Made by a program: the position numbers and the translations under genes. From the NCBI RefSeq assembly GCF_003233725.1, contig NZ_QKQV01000004.1, forward strand, positions 62,001 through 126,000: a stretch of DNA of 64,000 nt, given 5' to 3'. This stretch comes from Mesonia sp. K7 (GTDB taxonomy: Bacteria; Bacteroidota; Bacteroidia; Flavobacteriales; Flavobacteriaceae). How positions within the stretch are numbered: the stretch's first letter is position 1; each line of letters opens with the position of its first letter. Below the pieces are notes generated by a model. That model worked only from the letters and a program-made list of their open reading frames with translations. It ran no database searches and was not told where the DNA came from. Positions 51,294 to 61,912 of this stretch are shown here, one piece after another.

Positions 51294-52598
51294 TTACTTT
51301 TTCCGCATATAAACTGAAATCGGAACTCCGGTAAACCCAAAATGTTGACGTAGTTTGTTTTCGAGGAATCGCTTATAAGGATCTCTCACGTATTGTGGTA
51401 AGTTACAGAAAAAAGCAAATTGCGGTTGTGGTGTTGGCAATTGGGTAATAAATTTGATTTTAACGTATTTCCCTTTATAGGCTGGCGGCGGATTTCCTTG
51501 AATAATCGGTAACAAAACATCATTCAATTCTCTGGTTTTAATGCGTTTACTACGGTTTTCGTAAACTTCAACTGCCGTTTCTATCGCTTTAAAAATACGT
51601 TGTTTGTTCAACACCGAAATAAACACAATCGGCACATCGGTAAAAGGCTCTATTTCTTTACGGATGTGCGCTTCAAATTCTTTCATGGTATTAGTTTCTT
51701 TTTCTACCAAATCCCATTTATTGATTAGAATGACAATTCCTTTTCTGTTGCGTTGTGCTAACCAAAATATATTTTGCACTTGGGCATCAAAACCTCTAGT
51801 AGCATCAACAATTAAAATACAAACATCTGCATGCTCGATAGCTCTTACACTTCGCATCACCGAGTAGAACTCGATATCTTCTTTTACCTTCGATTTTCTT
51901 CTAATCCCTGCGGTATCGACAAGGTTAAATTCAAACCCAAAACGGTTGTATTTGGTATCGATAGAATCCCTAGTAGTTCCTGCAATATCGGTCACAATAT
52001 ATCTTTCTTCGCCAATCAACGCATTGATAAAAGAAGATTTTCCTGCATTTGGTCTTCCTACTACAGCAAACCTCGGCAGAACTTCTTCTTCCTTTTCTTC
52101 TTTTTCTGGTAGAGCTAACACCAAAGCATCGAGCAGTTCACCTGTTCCGCTACCGTTAATACCAGCAATCGTAAAATATTCGCCTAAACCAAGACTATAA
52201 AACTCCATCGCATCTTGAGATTTTTGTGCAGTATCAACTTTGTTGACTGCCAAAAAAACAGGTTTTTCTATTTTACGAAGTAATTTTGCCACATCTTCAT
52301 CCATTGGCGTAATGCCTTCTTCAACATCAACCATAAAAATAATCGCATCGGCTTCGTCTATGGCCAGTTCTACTTGTTTATCGATTTCGGCTTCAAAAAC
52401 ATCGTCGCTACCAATCACATAACCTCCAGTGTCAATCACCGAAAACTCACGCCCATTCCAATCGGTTTTTCCGTAATGGCGATCACGGGTTACACCACTC
52501 ACCGAATCTACAATCGCTTCTCGTCGTTGTATTAAACGATTGAAGAACGTAGATTTTCCTACATTTGGCCTTCCTACAATGGCAACGATATTTCCCAT
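51294..52598 (-). CDS. der: Ribosome biogenesis GTPase Der
   Basis: The 434-aa protein has two tandem GTPase domains, G1 motifs [10 protein letters not shown] (8) and [10 protein letters not shown] (about 181), DTGG/DTAG G3 motifs and NKVD/NKWD G4 motifs, followed by a C-terminal KH-like domain (about 355-434). Der acts in assembly of the 50S ribosomal subunit. The gene lies next to era on the same strand, an arrangement seen in Flavobacteriaceae. Confidence 0.97.
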   Translation of the reverse strand: MGNIVAIVGRPNVGKSTFFNRLIQRREAIVDSVSGVTRDRHYGKTDWNGREFSVIDTGGYVIGSDDVFEAEIDKQVELAIDEADAIIFMVDVEEGITPMDEDVAKLLRKIEKPVFLAVNKVDTAQKSQDAMEFYSLGLGEYFTIAGINGSGTGELLDALVLALPEKEEKEEEVLPRFAVVGRPNAGKSSFINALIGEERYIVTDIAGTTRDSIDTKYNRFGFEFNLVDTAGIRRKSKVKEDIEFYSVMRSVRAIEHADVCILIVDATRGFDAQVQNIFWLAQRNRKGIVILINKWDLVEKETNTMKEFEAHIRKEIEPFTDVPIVFISVLNKQRIFKAIETAVEVYENRSKRIKTRELNDVLLPIIQGNPPPAYKGKYVKIKFITQLPTPQPQFAFFCNLPQYVRDPYKRFLENKLRQHFGFTGVPISVYMRKK

Positions 52599-52630
52599 AG
52601 TTTTTATTTTGTGTGCGAAATTAGTATTTT

Positions 52631-53515
52631 TTATTTTTGATTATACCCAAATCGTTTTAATTGTTTTTGGTCACTTCGCCAATTTTTATTGACTTTTACA
52701 TACAAATCTAAGTGAATTTGCTTTCCGAAAAACTTTTCTAAATCGGCCCTGGCTTCTACTCCTACGCGTTTAATCGCACTTCCTTTATGACCAATAATAA
52801 TTCCTTTTTGGGTATCTCGCTCGACCATAATCACACTGCGAATACGAATGATTTTTTCGTCTTCAAAAAATTCTTCTGTATCTACCTCAACACTATAAGG
52901 AATTTCCTTTTTGTAATGTAATAGGATTTTTTCTCTAATGATTTCGTTAACAAAAAAACGTTCTGGCTTATCAGTTAACGCATCTTTGTCGTAAAACGGA
53001 GGTGATTCTGGAAGCAATTCAATAATACGGGTAAAAACTTGGCTTACGCCAAAATTCTCTAAAGCTGAAATTGCAAAAACTTCTGCATTAGGCACTTTTT
53101 CTTGCCAAAGTTTTACTTGTGCTTCCACCAATTCTTGATCGCCTTTATCTATTTTGTTGATAAGCAACAATACCGGTATTTTCGAGTTTTTGATTTTATT
53201 GAAAAAAGCTTCGTCTTTAAGCTCTTTTTCGCCCAACTCTACTAAATAAATAAGTACATCGGCATCATCGAGTGCAGACTTTACAAAATCCATCATCGAG
53301 CTTTGCAATTCGTAAGCAGGCTTGATAATTCCTGGGGTATCGCTAAAAACCGCTTGAAAATCTTCGCCGTTTACAATACCCAAAATACGATGCCTTGTGG
53401 TTTGTGCCTTACTGGTAATAATCGATAGGCGTTCCCCTACAAAAGCATTCATTAAGGTAGATTTCCCAACATTGGGATTTCCTACAATATTTACAAAACC
53501 TGCTTTATGACTCAT
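52631..53515 (-). CDS. era: GTPase Era
   Basis: The 294-aa protein from the ATG at 53515 has the Era GTPase domain ([27 protein letters not shown]) and a C-terminal KH domain ([25 protein letters not shown]). Era binds 16S rRNA and helps mature the 30S subunit. A longer frame begins two codons earlier with TTG; the ATG is preferred. It is 32 bp upstream of der on the same strand. Confidence 0.97.
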   Translation of the reverse strand: MSHKAGFVNIVGNPNVGKSTLMNAFVGERLSIITSKAQTTRHRILGIVNGEDFQAVFSDTPGIIKPAYELQSSMMDFVKSALDDADVLIYLVELGEKELKDEAFFNKIKNSKIPVLLLINKIDKGDQELVEAQVKLWQEKVPNAEVFAISALENFGVSQVFTRIIELLPESPPFYDKDALTDKPERFFVNEIIREKILLHYKKEIPYSVEVDTEEFFEDEKIIRIRSVIMVERDTQKGIIIGHKGSAIKRVGVEARADLEKFFGKQIHLDLYVKVNKNWRSDQKQLKRFGYNQK

Positions 53516-53610
53516 TTTCAAAAACTTTGCACAAAGATAGTTTTAAAATGAAAAAGGCTCCCTGAATTTACATAAAACCTTTTCATCTCTACCAATCTAA
53601 GAAAAACCCT

Positions 53611-55533
53611 TTAAGCTTTCCAGTTGTTATTTGACGGATTAATGTCTGTTGTTTGTTGATGCGGATCGATTACTACTTCTTTTACCTTTTTTGAAGTTTC
53701 GTAAAAGTGCGTCCATTCGTCACCACGTTGCCATATTTCCACCGGAAGGTTGACGATCTCACTTGAATTGTCATCAAAAGTGATTTTCATTTTTACAGGC
53801 ATCGGAATTTCTTCTACTTTTTCGATTGTGATGAAAGCACCTTCTTTTTCCTGTACGACTTTCTTAAGTGCCAAATCGATATTTTCTGTTCCGTAGAACC
53901 AACCTTTCCAGAACCAAGCTAAGTTTTCGCCAGTGGCATTTTCCATATGGTTAAAGAAATCTGTAGGTTGCGGATGTTTAAACGCCCAAGTCTCGATATA
54001 TGACTTAAAAGCATAATCAAATCGTTCTGGGCCAATCACATACTCACGGAGCATGATCAAGCCCACAGCTGGTTTATAATACGCGGTGTAACCTAAATTT
54101 CTTAAATTGGTCACATCTGGGTAAGTATCGATACCTTCACGGGAATCCATCATTAAATACGGATTGATAATTTGTACCTGACCAATTCTAGATGGATATT
54201 CTTGGTTATTAAACGCCAAGGTACTGTAGTGGTTGATAAAGGTATTGAAACCTTCGTCCATCCAGGCATAACGTCTTTCGTTACTCCCCACAATCATCGG
54301 GAACCAATTGTGCCCATATTCGTGATCGGTAACTCCCCAAAGTGAAGCTCCTTTAGCTTTCCATCCGCAAAAGCTTAGTCCGGGATATTCCATTCCACCA
54401 ACATCAGCCGCGACGTTTGTAGCTACATTATATGGATATTCGTAATAATTGTCTGAATAAAATTTGATGGAAGCTTGCGTATATTCTGTCGAGCGTGACC
54501 AAGCGTCTTTACCATCACTTTCTTTTGGGTAAACCGATTGACCAAGAACGGCTCTTCCTGTATTTAAGTTGATTTTTGCAGCATCCCAAATAAATGCTTT
54601 TGAGGAAGCGAAGGCTACATCTCTGGTATTTTCCATTTTAAAATGCCAAGTTAATGTCCCGCTATTTTTCTTATAAATAGCTTTTTTTCCTACTTCGCTA
54701 GGTTTTACCAAATAGACGGTTTTGTCACTTTCGTGGGCATCTTCCCAACGGTCATAAACTTTATCAGATAAAACTTCTTTTGGGTTTTGCAAAACGCCAG
54801 AACCTACGACAATATGATTATATGGGGCAGTTACTTTGTAGTCATAATTTCCGTAATCGACATAAAACTCACCCGCTCCTAAATAAGGCTCTGTATTCCA
54901 ACCAACGACATCGTCAAAAACTGCAACTTTAGGAAACCATTGTGCCAAAGCATAAATAGTTCCTTGTTCGACATCAAGTCTTCCCATTCTATCCATTCCT
55001 TTTACAGGAATTTTATAAGCAAAACCCATCGAAATGATTGCTTTTCCGCCTTGAGCTTTTACAGGTTCTGCTAATCGAACTTGCATTCTGGTATCGGTAA
55101 TTACATAATCGGTTGAATTTTTACCACCAGATTCAGCACTAAAATTCTTGATCGTGTAACCGCCTTCAACATCACCGTTATAACGATTGCCTTGCACTGG
55201 CGTTGTTAGCGTACCCCGAGAATCTGGTGTAAACCTGTTCTGCTCGAGATACAACCAAATAAAATCTAATTCTTCTGGGCTGTTATTCGTATACTCAATC
55301 TCTATAGATCCTGTAATAGTGTGTCTTTGATCGTCAAGTTGAACCTCGATATTGTAATTGGCACTGTTTTGCCAATATTCCGGACCAGGTTTCCCGGTAG
55401 CTGTGCGGTAAACGTTTCCGCGACGGTAAAGTTCTTCTTCAAACTGGTCTTGATTATTTTCTATAGCATCGTTTACTTGTGCTTGCATGAAAAAAGATGC
55501 TAAAAAACATCCTAATAAAAAACGAATTTTCAT
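53611..55533 (-). CDS. M1-family metallopeptidase, exported
   Basis: The 640-aa protein has a signal peptide (1-19, ending MQAQ), an N-terminal beta-domain (about 55-290) and an M1 catalytic domain with the zinc motif HEYGHNWFP (about 404), the third ligand in WMDEGFNTF and the Gly-rich aminopeptidase motif GGMEYPGLSF (GxMEN variant, with Tyr in place of Asn). It is probably a periplasmic or secreted metalloprotease; the variant exopeptidase motif leaves its aminopeptidase specificity uncertain. It is monocistronic. Confidence 0.9.
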   Translation of the reverse strand: MKIRFLLGCFLASFFMQAQVNDAIENNQDQFEEELYRRGNVYRTATGKPGPEYWQNSANYNIEVQLDDQRHTITGSIEIEYTNNSPEELDFIWLYLEQNRFTPDSRGTLTTPVQGNRYNGDVEGGYTIKNFSAESGGKNSTDYVITDTRMQVRLAEPVKAQGGKAIISMGFAYKIPVKGMDRMGRLDVEQGTIYALAQWFPKVAVFDDVVGWNTEPYLGAGEFYVDYGNYDYKVTAPYNHIVVGSGVLQNPKEVLSDKVYDRWEDAHESDKTVYLVKPSEVGKKAIYKKNSGTLTWHFKMENTRDVAFASSKAFIWDAAKINLNTGRAVLGQSVYPKESDGKDAWSRSTEYTQASIKFYSDNYYEYPYNVATNVAADVGGMEYPGLSFCGWKAKGASLWGVTDHEYGHNWFPMIVGSNERRYAWMDEGFNTFINHYSTLAFNNQEYPSRIGQVQIINPYLMMDSREGIDTYPDVTNLRNLGYTAYYKPAVGLIMLREYVIGPERFDYAFKSYIETWAFKHPQPTDFFNHMENATGENLAWFWKGWFYGTENIDLALKKVVQEKEGAFITIEKVEEIPMPVKMKITFDDNSSEIVNLPVEIWQRGDEWTHFYETSKKVKEVVIDPHQQTTDINPSNNNWKA

Positions 55534-55591
55534 TATAAAATTTTTGAATTTAAGTGAATAAGGGTAACAAATGTAAGTTTTTGTTGGAAAT

Positions 55592-55622
55592 AAAAAAAGC
55601 TACCCCAAGAAGAGTAGCTTTT
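55592..55622. terminator. Intrinsic terminator of the beta-helix protein gene
   Basis: AAAAAGCTAC-CCCAAGAA-GAGTAGCTTTT forms a stem with A and T tracts, about 22 bp past the stop. Confidence 0.75.
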
Positions 55623-55644
55623 AAAATTTAATGATCTATTTTAA

Positions 55645-58590
55645 TTATTCTAATACTAGCTTAAAAGTATTTACACTATTATTAGTTTGTACGGATAACA
55701 AATATAGACCGTTGGCATATTGATTTAAGTTCAATTGGTTTTGACTAATATTTATTTCTCTTTCTAAAATTAATCTTCCAGAGATATTCACTACTCTAAG
55801 TTTAATTTCGCCAACTATATTTTCATTAATATCTATGTTTATTATACCATTACTCGGGTTTGGATAAACAGTACTCACAATTTCCATACTTGAGTTTTCT
55901 GCAGAAACCACACCGCCAAATTCGTACGCTCCTATATCTCTTGTTCCGTCAAGCATGTAGTTACGCTGATCGTTAAAAGTATCTGCAGAATCTCCTGCAT
56001 CTATCGCAGGGCTTCCAGCCATTAAAGGTATGGTTTGCATATCTCCACCATTATCTGAAAGTGTGCCTAACATAGCATCAACATCAATCATATCTGTACT
56101 TTGAGTTGTTGGAAAAATACTCATATCATCATCTCCGATAAGATTATACCCATTAGATAAAAAAGTACCATTCACATCAAAAGCAGTAACTGCGGTATTG
56201 TCCGCAACTATGGTGTTTTTTATTTCTAAAGAAGTGTTGGCATGAATACCTCCTCCTGCATTTGCGGTGTTCATTGCAATAGTAACCGCATTGATAGACA
56301 TCATATCATCATTATAAACCCCGCCACCATCGGTAGCTGCGGTATTCATAGCAATGGTGCTTCTCATAATCTCCATCATTCCAGTATCATTGTAGATACC
56401 ACCACCAACTGCTGTGGTAGCTGTGTTATTAGCTATTGTAGAAGCTTCAACATTTAACATACCTCCATTATTAAAGATACCTCCTCCTCCATTTCCTAGG
56501 GCAGAATTACCATCAATTGTAGTGGTTGCAACACTCATATCTGAATTCGCTTGATTCCATAAAGCTCCTCCCTCGTTTGCAGCTTCATTAGCTAAAAAGG
56601 CTGAACTTGTAATCGCAATAGAAGTTGCCCCGGTAATATGAATTGCTCCTCCGTTTCCTGGCGCTGCTGTTCCTGCTACTCCGTTTACATCATTAGTTGA
56701 AAAGAGCGTATTATCAATCAATACCGTACCGTCTATGAACTCTATTGCTCCTCCCGCTCTGTTTGCTGAATTTCCTGTAAACTCCGCATCGGTAATGTTG
56801 ATTGAGCCAGCAATAGACAAAAGTCCACCTCCAGAACCAGATGTTCCTGTTGCTAAATTATCTATAACCATTACGTTATTTATAAAATTGATGTTCCCTC
56901 CATTGTTGAATACGCCACCGCCTCCATGGTCAGGATCGTTTCCGCTAGCCGTATTTCCTTCTATCAGCATTCCATCAATAGTCATATTTCCTGTTCCATT
57001 CCAGAGTCCGCCACCTTCAGCATCAGCAATATTATCTACAGCAGATCCACCAGTAATCATACTATTACCAGGACCTGTAATATGCAATCCACCGCCGTTT
57101 CCAGGAGAACCACCAGTAGTATTTAAAATAAAATCTACACTGTCTAGTGTCAAAGTATTACCAGCAACAGAATTATCTTCTATCCCACCTCCTGCTCTCA
57201 TAGATGAATTACCATTTAAGGTCGTGTTAGAAACCGTCAAAATTCCCATATCGTTCAAGATTCCTCCTCCTGAACCTGAAGCTCCATCGGCAATATTTCC
57301 ATTGATGGTTGCATTGGTCACTGTAAGCGTTCCTCCAGCGTTAAACAAGCCACCTCCACCTTCGTTGGCATTACCACCAGAAGCTGTGTTATTATTTATA
57401 GTGGTACCATCTACAGTCATACTCCCTGATCCGTTCCATAGACCTCCACCTTCTAAAGCTGCGGTGTTACCATTTACGTTTCCACCAGTAATCATTACTA
57501 TACCTGCTCCCGTAACGTGTAAGCCACCACCATTTCCAGGCATGCTACCCGTTGTATTATTAAGTAAATCTAAGTTGGATAAAGTGACAATAGAACCTGA
57601 ACCAGAATTATCTTCTATTCCACCACCAGCGCGACTAGCTGAATTCCCAGAAATTTCACTATCTGAAATATTTAAAGTTGCCCCTACATCATTTAAGATT
57701 CCTCCTCCAGAGCCAGAGGTTCCATCTGCAGTATTGTTAGTAATTTCACTTCCGTTAAGGATAGTTACCGTACCACTTAAATTATATATTCCTCCACCTC
57801 CGTTGTCTGCGCTGTCACCAGAAGCTGTATTGTTATTGACAGTAGTGTCATCAACTGTCATCGTTCCTGAACCGTTCCAGAGTGCTCCGCCTTCGCTTGC
57901 CGCAATATTTTGATCAAAACTACAAGAATTGATGTCGATGCTTCCTGCTCCTGTAATATGAATCGCACCTCCATTTCCTGGAGCAGCTGTTGCCGGAGAA
58001 ACTCCAGCATTATTATTATTCATGAGTACATTTAGTAATTCTACACCAACACCTGCACCCGAATTATCTTCAATTCCGCCACCCGCTCTGTTTGCTTGAT
58101 TGTTGGATATTTCTGAATCAGCTACAATTATTTTTCCTCCGGTGTCTACAAAAATACCACCACCAGAACCAGATGTTCCGTTGGCAATATTGTCTGTAAT
58201 TTCACAATCGTTTATAGTGACGGTAGCATTGGTGACATACATTGCACCTCCATCATCGTCAACTCCGTTTATTAAGTTAAGATTATTGAGCGTCAAGGAT
58301 CCAGTGGTTACATTAAAAACCCTTCCGTTGCTATCAGCGTCTATGGTTGTATTAAGCACAGTAGAACCTTGTATGGTCAATGATTTATTGATGACAAGTT
58401 CACTATTTAAAGTTACATTGAGTACAGTTACCCCAAAAGTAATTGTCCCTCCAGAAGGTGTATCTATAATCTCTTGACGCAAAGTTCCATCAGAACCATC
58501 GTCTGCAGCACTAGTTACCACTTGGGCATTTGTTGTGTTGAAAAATGCAATACATAGAAGAATACCTATTGCATGTGTAATTTTTTTCAT
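55645..58590 (-). CDS. T9SS-exported right-handed beta-helix repeat protein
   Basis: The 981-aa protein has a signal peptide (1-22, ending TNAQ), a beta-helix region (about 30-890) and a type A T9SS sorting domain (about 903-981: VYPNPSNGIINIDINE, LNLNQYANGLYLLSVQ). The helix has about 24-aa coils with turns such as GGGIFN, PGNGGAIHITG and EGGALWNGSG. Coils are grouped into four supermodules of about 148 aa (SGSGGG motifs at about 140, 292, 438 and 584), so whole blocks were duplicated. It is probably secreted or attached to the surface, for adhesion or carbohydrate binding. Confidence 0.87.
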   Translation of the reverse strand: MKKITHAIGILLCIAFFNTTNAQVVTSAADDGSDGTLRQEIIDTPSGGTITFGVTVLNVTLNSELVINKSLTIQGSTVLNTTIDADSNGRVFNVTTGSLTLNNLNLINGVDDDGGAMYVTNATVTINDCEITDNIANGTSGSGGGIFVDTGGKIIVADSEISNNQANRAGGGIEDNSGAGVGVELLNVLMNNNNAGVSPATAAPGNGGAIHITGAGSIDINSCSFDQNIAASEGGALWNGSGTMTVDDTTVNNNTASGDSADNGGGGIYNLSGTVTILNGSEITNNTADGTSGSGGGILNDVGATLNISDSEISGNSASRAGGGIEDNSGSGSIVTLSNLDLLNNTTGSMPGNGGGLHVTGAGIVMITGGNVNGNTAALEGGGLWNGSGSMTVDGTTINNNTASGGNANEGGGGLFNAGGTLTVTNATINGNIADGASGSGGGILNDMGILTVSNTTLNGNSSMRAGGGIEDNSVAGNTLTLDSVDFILNTTGGSPGNGGGLHITGPGNSMITGGSAVDNIADAEGGGLWNGTGNMTIDGMLIEGNTASGNDPDHGGGGVFNNGGNINFINNVMVIDNLATGTSGSGGGLLSIAGSINITDAEFTGNSANRAGGAIEFIDGTVLIDNTLFSTNDVNGVAGTAAPGNGGAIHITGATSIAITSSAFLANEAANEGGALWNQANSDMSVATTTIDGNSALGNGGGGIFNNGGMLNVEASTIANNTATTAVGGGIYNDTGMMEIMRSTIAMNTAATDGGGVYNDDMMSINAVTIAMNTANAGGGIHANTSLEIKNTIVADNTAVTAFDVNGTFLSNGYNLIGDDDMSIFPTTQSTDMIDVDAMLGTLSDNGGDMQTIPLMAGSPAIDAGDSADTFNDQRNYMLDGTRDIGAYEFGGVVSAENSSMEIVSTVYPNPSNGIINIDINENIVGEIKLRVVNISGRLILEREINISQNQLNLNQYANGLYLLSVQTNNSVNTFKLVLE

Positions 58591-58675
58591 AATGTCATAA
58601 GTTTTTAGAGTTATAAAAATACTTACGACACTTTTTAAGTAAGAGGATTTTTAAAAGGGTCTGATTAACAAAAGT

Positions 58676-59338
58676 TTAACGAACAAACTTTTGTCTGATT
58701 TTTGAGTAAGTTATCTCATCAAAATCGGTAATAAGCTGATCGGCCAGGGTATAATCTTGATTTTTTGAATTCGGACTTTTAAACGCTACACAATAAATAT
58801 TTGCCGATTTTGCAGCTTTTATTCCACTGGTAGAATCTTCTATCACCATGCAATTTTCAACAGGCTCGCTTGCCATTTGAGCTGCTTTTTGGAAGATTTC
58901 CGGATGCGGTTTAGAAGCTTTTAAATCGGCACCACTTATTTTTCCGATAAAATATGAATTAAGCTCAAACCTATTAAAAACATTATTTATCGTAAGCATT
59001 GATGCTGAAGAAGCCAAAACCAATTTTAACCCATTATCATAGTAGTTTTTGATAAGCGCTCTCACCCCGGGAATCAAATCTAGATCAGGGTCGCTATAAA
59101 ACAAATCTTTAAAAAATGCTCTTTTAGAATTGACTAAGTCTTCAGGTTGACAAGTTAACTTAAAGTGATCACAAAGTTGCCTGCAAATATTTATAGTTGA
59201 TTGCCCTGTAAAAGCTTCATACATCTCCGTAGAAACATCGATATTAAAACTTTCAAACATTTTGAAATAAGCTTTTTTGTGTAAAGGTTCGGTGTCTACA
59301 ATCACACCATCCATATCGAATAAAACTGCTTTGAGCAT
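58676..59338 (-). CDS. HAD-family phosphatase (beta-phosphoglucomutase-like)
   Basis: A 220-aa protein from the ATG at 59338. The nucleophile Asp and acid/base Asp are in LFDMDGVIVDTEP (about 6-18), with the helical cap following. Motif II is LVLASSAS, and motif III/IV is in KASKPHPEIF and VIEDSTSGIKAAKSAN. These enzymes remove phosphate from sugar phosphates or other small molecules. The longer frame to 59395 would add 19 residues with no homology. It stands alone. Confidence 0.9.
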   Translation of the reverse strand: MLKAVLFDMDGVIVDTEPLHKKAYFKMFESFNIDVSTEMYEAFTGQSTINICRQLCDHFKLTCQPEDLVNSKRAFFKDLFYSDPDLDLIPGVRALIKNYYDNGLKLVLASSASMLTINNVFNRFELNSYFIGKISGADLKASKPHPEIFQKAAQMASEPVENCMVIEDSTSGIKAAKSANIYCVAFKSPNSKNQDYTLADQLITDFDEITYSKIRQKFVR

Positions 59339-59475
59339 TTTGGTAAATTTTGCATCGAAGATAAAAATATTATAACAATTTACATGAAATAACATATTCT
59401 CATGTATTTAACCAAAATAGTGTTTAATATATTTATTTTCAGTACATTTACAATAATATTATAAATTTTTATACC

Positions 59476-60714
59476 ATGAAAACAAAATATCTTCAACCTG
59501 TAGTTTGCATGGTGTTTATATTTTTTATGAGTTTTTTTTCGTTTGCTCAAGAAAACTATAAAACCATACAAGGAAAAGTAGTGAACCAAGAGACTAATTC
59601 GCCAGTCGAAGCAGTTCAGGTTCAGCTAAACGACTCTGATTACGCCACAATTACAAACAAAGATGGCGAGTTTACGATTAAAATACCTGCTGAAAAAACC
59701 AATTCTGTAATTTCTTTCAACGCCCTAGGTTTTGATAAAAAAGCAATTCACCTTTCTTATTTAAACGAAGAAGAAAATATAATCAAACTCATGAATTCTG
59801 CTCGCGAGTTACAAGAAGTAAACCTTTATTTTAAAAGAGATGCAGAAGACATTATCAAAAAATGCTTTGCCAAAAAAGGTGACAACTACATTGATAACCC
59901 TGTGCAAATGACTGCTTTTTATCGAGAGACAATAGCCAAAGGAAACAGGAATGTTTCGCTATCTGAAGCCATTGTAAACATCAATAAATCGGGATACAAT
60001 AGCTCAAATAACGAAGATATCTCGCTGTACAAAGCAAGAAAAAGCACCGACTATGACCGTTTAGATACCTTGGCATTAAAATTTAGAGGTGGACCTTACA
60101 GCTCTTTATACCTTGACGTGATGGCTTATCCAGAAAATTTATTTGACGGTAACCAATTTCAAAACTATACTTATACGTTAGATATTCCTACAGAAATCAA
60201 TAACAGGTTAATTCATAAAGTAAATTTTGAAGAAAACAACAAAGGAAACACTTGGTATTCTGGAAATTTGTATGTAGACGCACAAACATACACGCTGGTA
60301 AGAGCAGAATTTCAGCTGAATATTGAAGATCGTAAAAAAGCTGCTAATTTGTTTGTACACCGTAAGCCTGGGAAAGTAAAAGTATATCCTGATTTAGTGG
60401 CTTACGAAATCAATTATTTTGAGAAAAACGGCAAATGGTATTACGGCCATGGAAATATTCATCTAGATCTTACGGTAGATTGGAAGAAAAAACTGTTTAA
60501 CTCGCATTATACCGTTAAAAACGAAATGCTAGTGACCAATTGGGATACTTCTACGGAAATGAAAGGAGAAGCCATCAAACCTTCTATTGTGATGACCGAT
60601 GATGTTTCTGGTTTTAAAGATGAAAATTTCTGGGGAGAAAACAACATCATAGAGCCTGACAAATCAATTGAAAATGCGATTGAAAAAATAAGAAAAAACC
60701 TTCCGAAGTATTAA
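59476..60714 (+). CDS. Exported protein with carboxypeptidase-regulatory-like domain
   Basis: The 412-aa protein has a signal peptide (1-24, ending FAQ), a CarboxypepD_reg-like beta-sandwich (about 29-110, IQGKVVNQETNSPVEAVQVQ) and a longer C-terminal domain (about 120-412) with FYRETIAKGNRNVSLSEAIV, seen in many Bacteroidetes exported proteins. No catalytic motif is evident. It could be an outer-membrane-associated component. It is monocistronic, with a strong terminator. Confidence 0.8.
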   Translation: MKTKYLQPVVCMVFIFFMSFFSFAQENYKTIQGKVVNQETNSPVEAVQVQLNDSDYATITNKDGEFTIKIPAEKTNSVISFNALGFDKKAIHLSYLNEEENIIKLMNSARELQEVNLYFKRDAEDIIKKCFAKKGDNYIDNPVQMTAFYRETIAKGNRNVSLSEAIVNINKSGYNSSNNEDISLYKARKSTDYDRLDTLALKFRGGPYSSLYLDVMAYPENLFDGNQFQNYTYTLDIPTEINNRLIHKVNFEENNKGNTWYSGNLYVDAQTYTLVRAEFQLNIEDRKKAANLFVHRKPGKVKVYPDLVAYEINYFEKNGKWYYGHGNIHLDLTVDWKKKLFNSHYTVKNEMLVTNWDTSTEMKGEAIKPSIVMTDDVSGFKDENFWGENNIIEPDKSIENAIEKIRKNLPKY

Positions 60715-60733
60715 AACCCTTTCAATTTATATA

Positions 60734-60767
60734 AAATCCGCCTTTGCCTTAAAGGTGGATTTTTTTT
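60734..60767 (+). terminator. Intrinsic terminator of the 412-aa gene
   Basis: AAATCCGCCTTT-GCCTT-AAAGGTGGATTT followed by a T run; one G-T pair in the stem. Confidence 0.8.
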
Positions 60768-60814
60768 GTGAAATTATTTAGGTTTGGTATTAAAGTTTTG
60801 CCAAGCTCTATTGA

Positions 60815-60833
60815 ATTTCACTTTAAGTGAAAT
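60815..60833. repeat. Palindrome upstream of a lipoprotein gene
   Basis: ATTTCACTT-T-AAGTGAAAT is a perfect palindrome of 19 nt, 24-43 bp before the start at 60858. It resembles the ATTTCCAC-GTGGAAAT hairpin of the paa cluster. Confidence 0.5.
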
Positions 60834-60857
60834 ACATTTAAACAAAACCTAATTTTT

Positions 60858-61493
60858 ATGAAAAACCTTATCGTTTTAAGCATACTATCTTTCTTATTTT
60901 TTGCGTGTAAAGAAAACACAGCGAAAACAGCAACAAATCAGCAAGCTACTCAAGAAAAAAAAGAATCAATACCTATTCCCAAAAAAGAAATCAAACCAAG
61001 TTTTGACACCGAGTCGGTTGATGTTTTTGTATTAAACGCAAAAATTCCAGACTTAGGAACAACCGAATATAAATCTGAAAAAACAACCACCCAAAAAGAG
61101 ATCGAAGGAATGACTTATGACGAAGTTTTTTATCACATAAGTTATGATAATAGGCTTGTTTTAAAAGTTAAACCTTATTACAACACCGAAACTCAAATAC
61201 ATGAAAACAAAGTAAATGAACTCTGGATTGTTGATTCCTTATATAGAAATGATAAAAATGTAGGTGTCGGAACTAAATTAGAAGATTTTACAACCCAATA
61301 TCCGGATTACAAAATCTGGTTTACTTATGTCTCTGATAGATACATCATACAGAGTGAGCAAAACAATATACAGTATATCTTAAATCCTAATGATTATACA
61401 GGAGAAGAGATTATACCCAAAAGTGAAATCACTTCTTTAAAAATTTCCGACTTTAAAGCAGATTCTAAAATAGAAAGTGTAAGGATTTATTAA
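60858..61493 (+). CDS. Hypothetical lipoprotein
   Basis: The 211-aa protein has a lipoprotein signal peptide (lipobox FFAC, Cys17), a Thr/Lys/Gln-rich linker and an otherwise soluble, mixed alpha/beta domain (GTTEYKSEKTTTQKEIEGMT, VNELWIVDSLYRND, GTKLEDFTTQYPDYKIWFTY). I do not recognise a family. The second half resembles small C-terminal domains of envelope proteins. It is flanked by a terminator just after the stop, so it is probably monocistronic. Confidence 0.65.
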   Translation: MKNLIVLSILSFLFFACKENTAKTATNQQATQEKKESIPIPKKEIKPSFDTESVDVFVLNAKIPDLGTTEYKSEKTTTQKEIEGMTYDEVFYHISYDNRLVLKVKPYYNTETQIHENKVNELWIVDSLYRNDKNVGVGTKLEDFTTQYPDYKIWFTYVSDRYIIQSEQNNIQYILNPNDYTGEEIIPKSEITSLKISDFKADSKIESVRIY

Positions 61494-61495
61494 AT

Positions 61496-61530
61496 AAAAA
61501 AGGCTTTGAAAAATCAAAGCCTTTTTTTTT
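61496..61530. terminator. Bidirectional intrinsic terminator
   Basis: AAAAAGGCTTTGA-AAAA-TCAAAGCCTTTTTTTTT. It can serve the plus-strand lipoprotein gene and the minus-strand initiator tRNA. Confidence 0.88.
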
Positions 61531-61604
<74 letters not shown>

Positions 61605-61742
61605 CTATTGAGGTGCAAATATACAATATTCTATTAGTTATTTCCAAATTATCTTAAAAGAAAATTAAATCTTATGCAAAGACAAATAATATTGTTTACT
61701 TTTAGATAACCACAAAAATTACTAACTTAAAAACTTAAAATT

Positions 61743-61904
61743 ATGATTCGCTGGATTGTTATTTTCTTGATTATTGCGCTTGTCGCAGCTATTTTTGGAT
61801 TTGGAGGTATTGCCGAAGGAGCCGCAGGAATAGCCAAAATTATTTTTTACATCTTCTTAATTCTTTTAGTAATTTCTTTACTGTCTAGACTTTTTAGAAG
61901 ATAA
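61743..61904 (+). CDS. DUF1328 (YtjA-type) membrane protein
   Basis: The 53-aa protein is almost all hydrophobic with two helices and the DUF1328 hallmark [20 protein letters not shown] in the middle; it ends LSRLFRR. These small inner-membrane proteins are often linked to stress. Function unknown. It is monocistronic. Confidence 0.88.
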   Translation: MIRWIVIFLIIALVAAIFGFGGIAEGAAGIAKIIFYIFLILLVISLLSRLFRR

Positions 61905-61912
61905 AAGTAAAA

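Noticed and set aside
53545-53575. Possible terminator after the M1 peptidase gene
   Set aside because: GAAAAGG and CCTTTTC pair across a loop of about 20 nt without a T-tract; too weak to call.
56735-57913. Long plus-strand ORF of 392 codons, Pro/Ile/Val-rich
   Set aside because: It lies wholly antisense to the beta-helix gene, and its composition is what Gly/Asn-rich repeat codons give when read on the other strand. It has no domain or signal.
55645-58590. Repeated DNA that could be mistaken for a CRISPR array
   Set aside because: The repeats are coding, of unequal length, and continue one reading frame; no cas genes are near.
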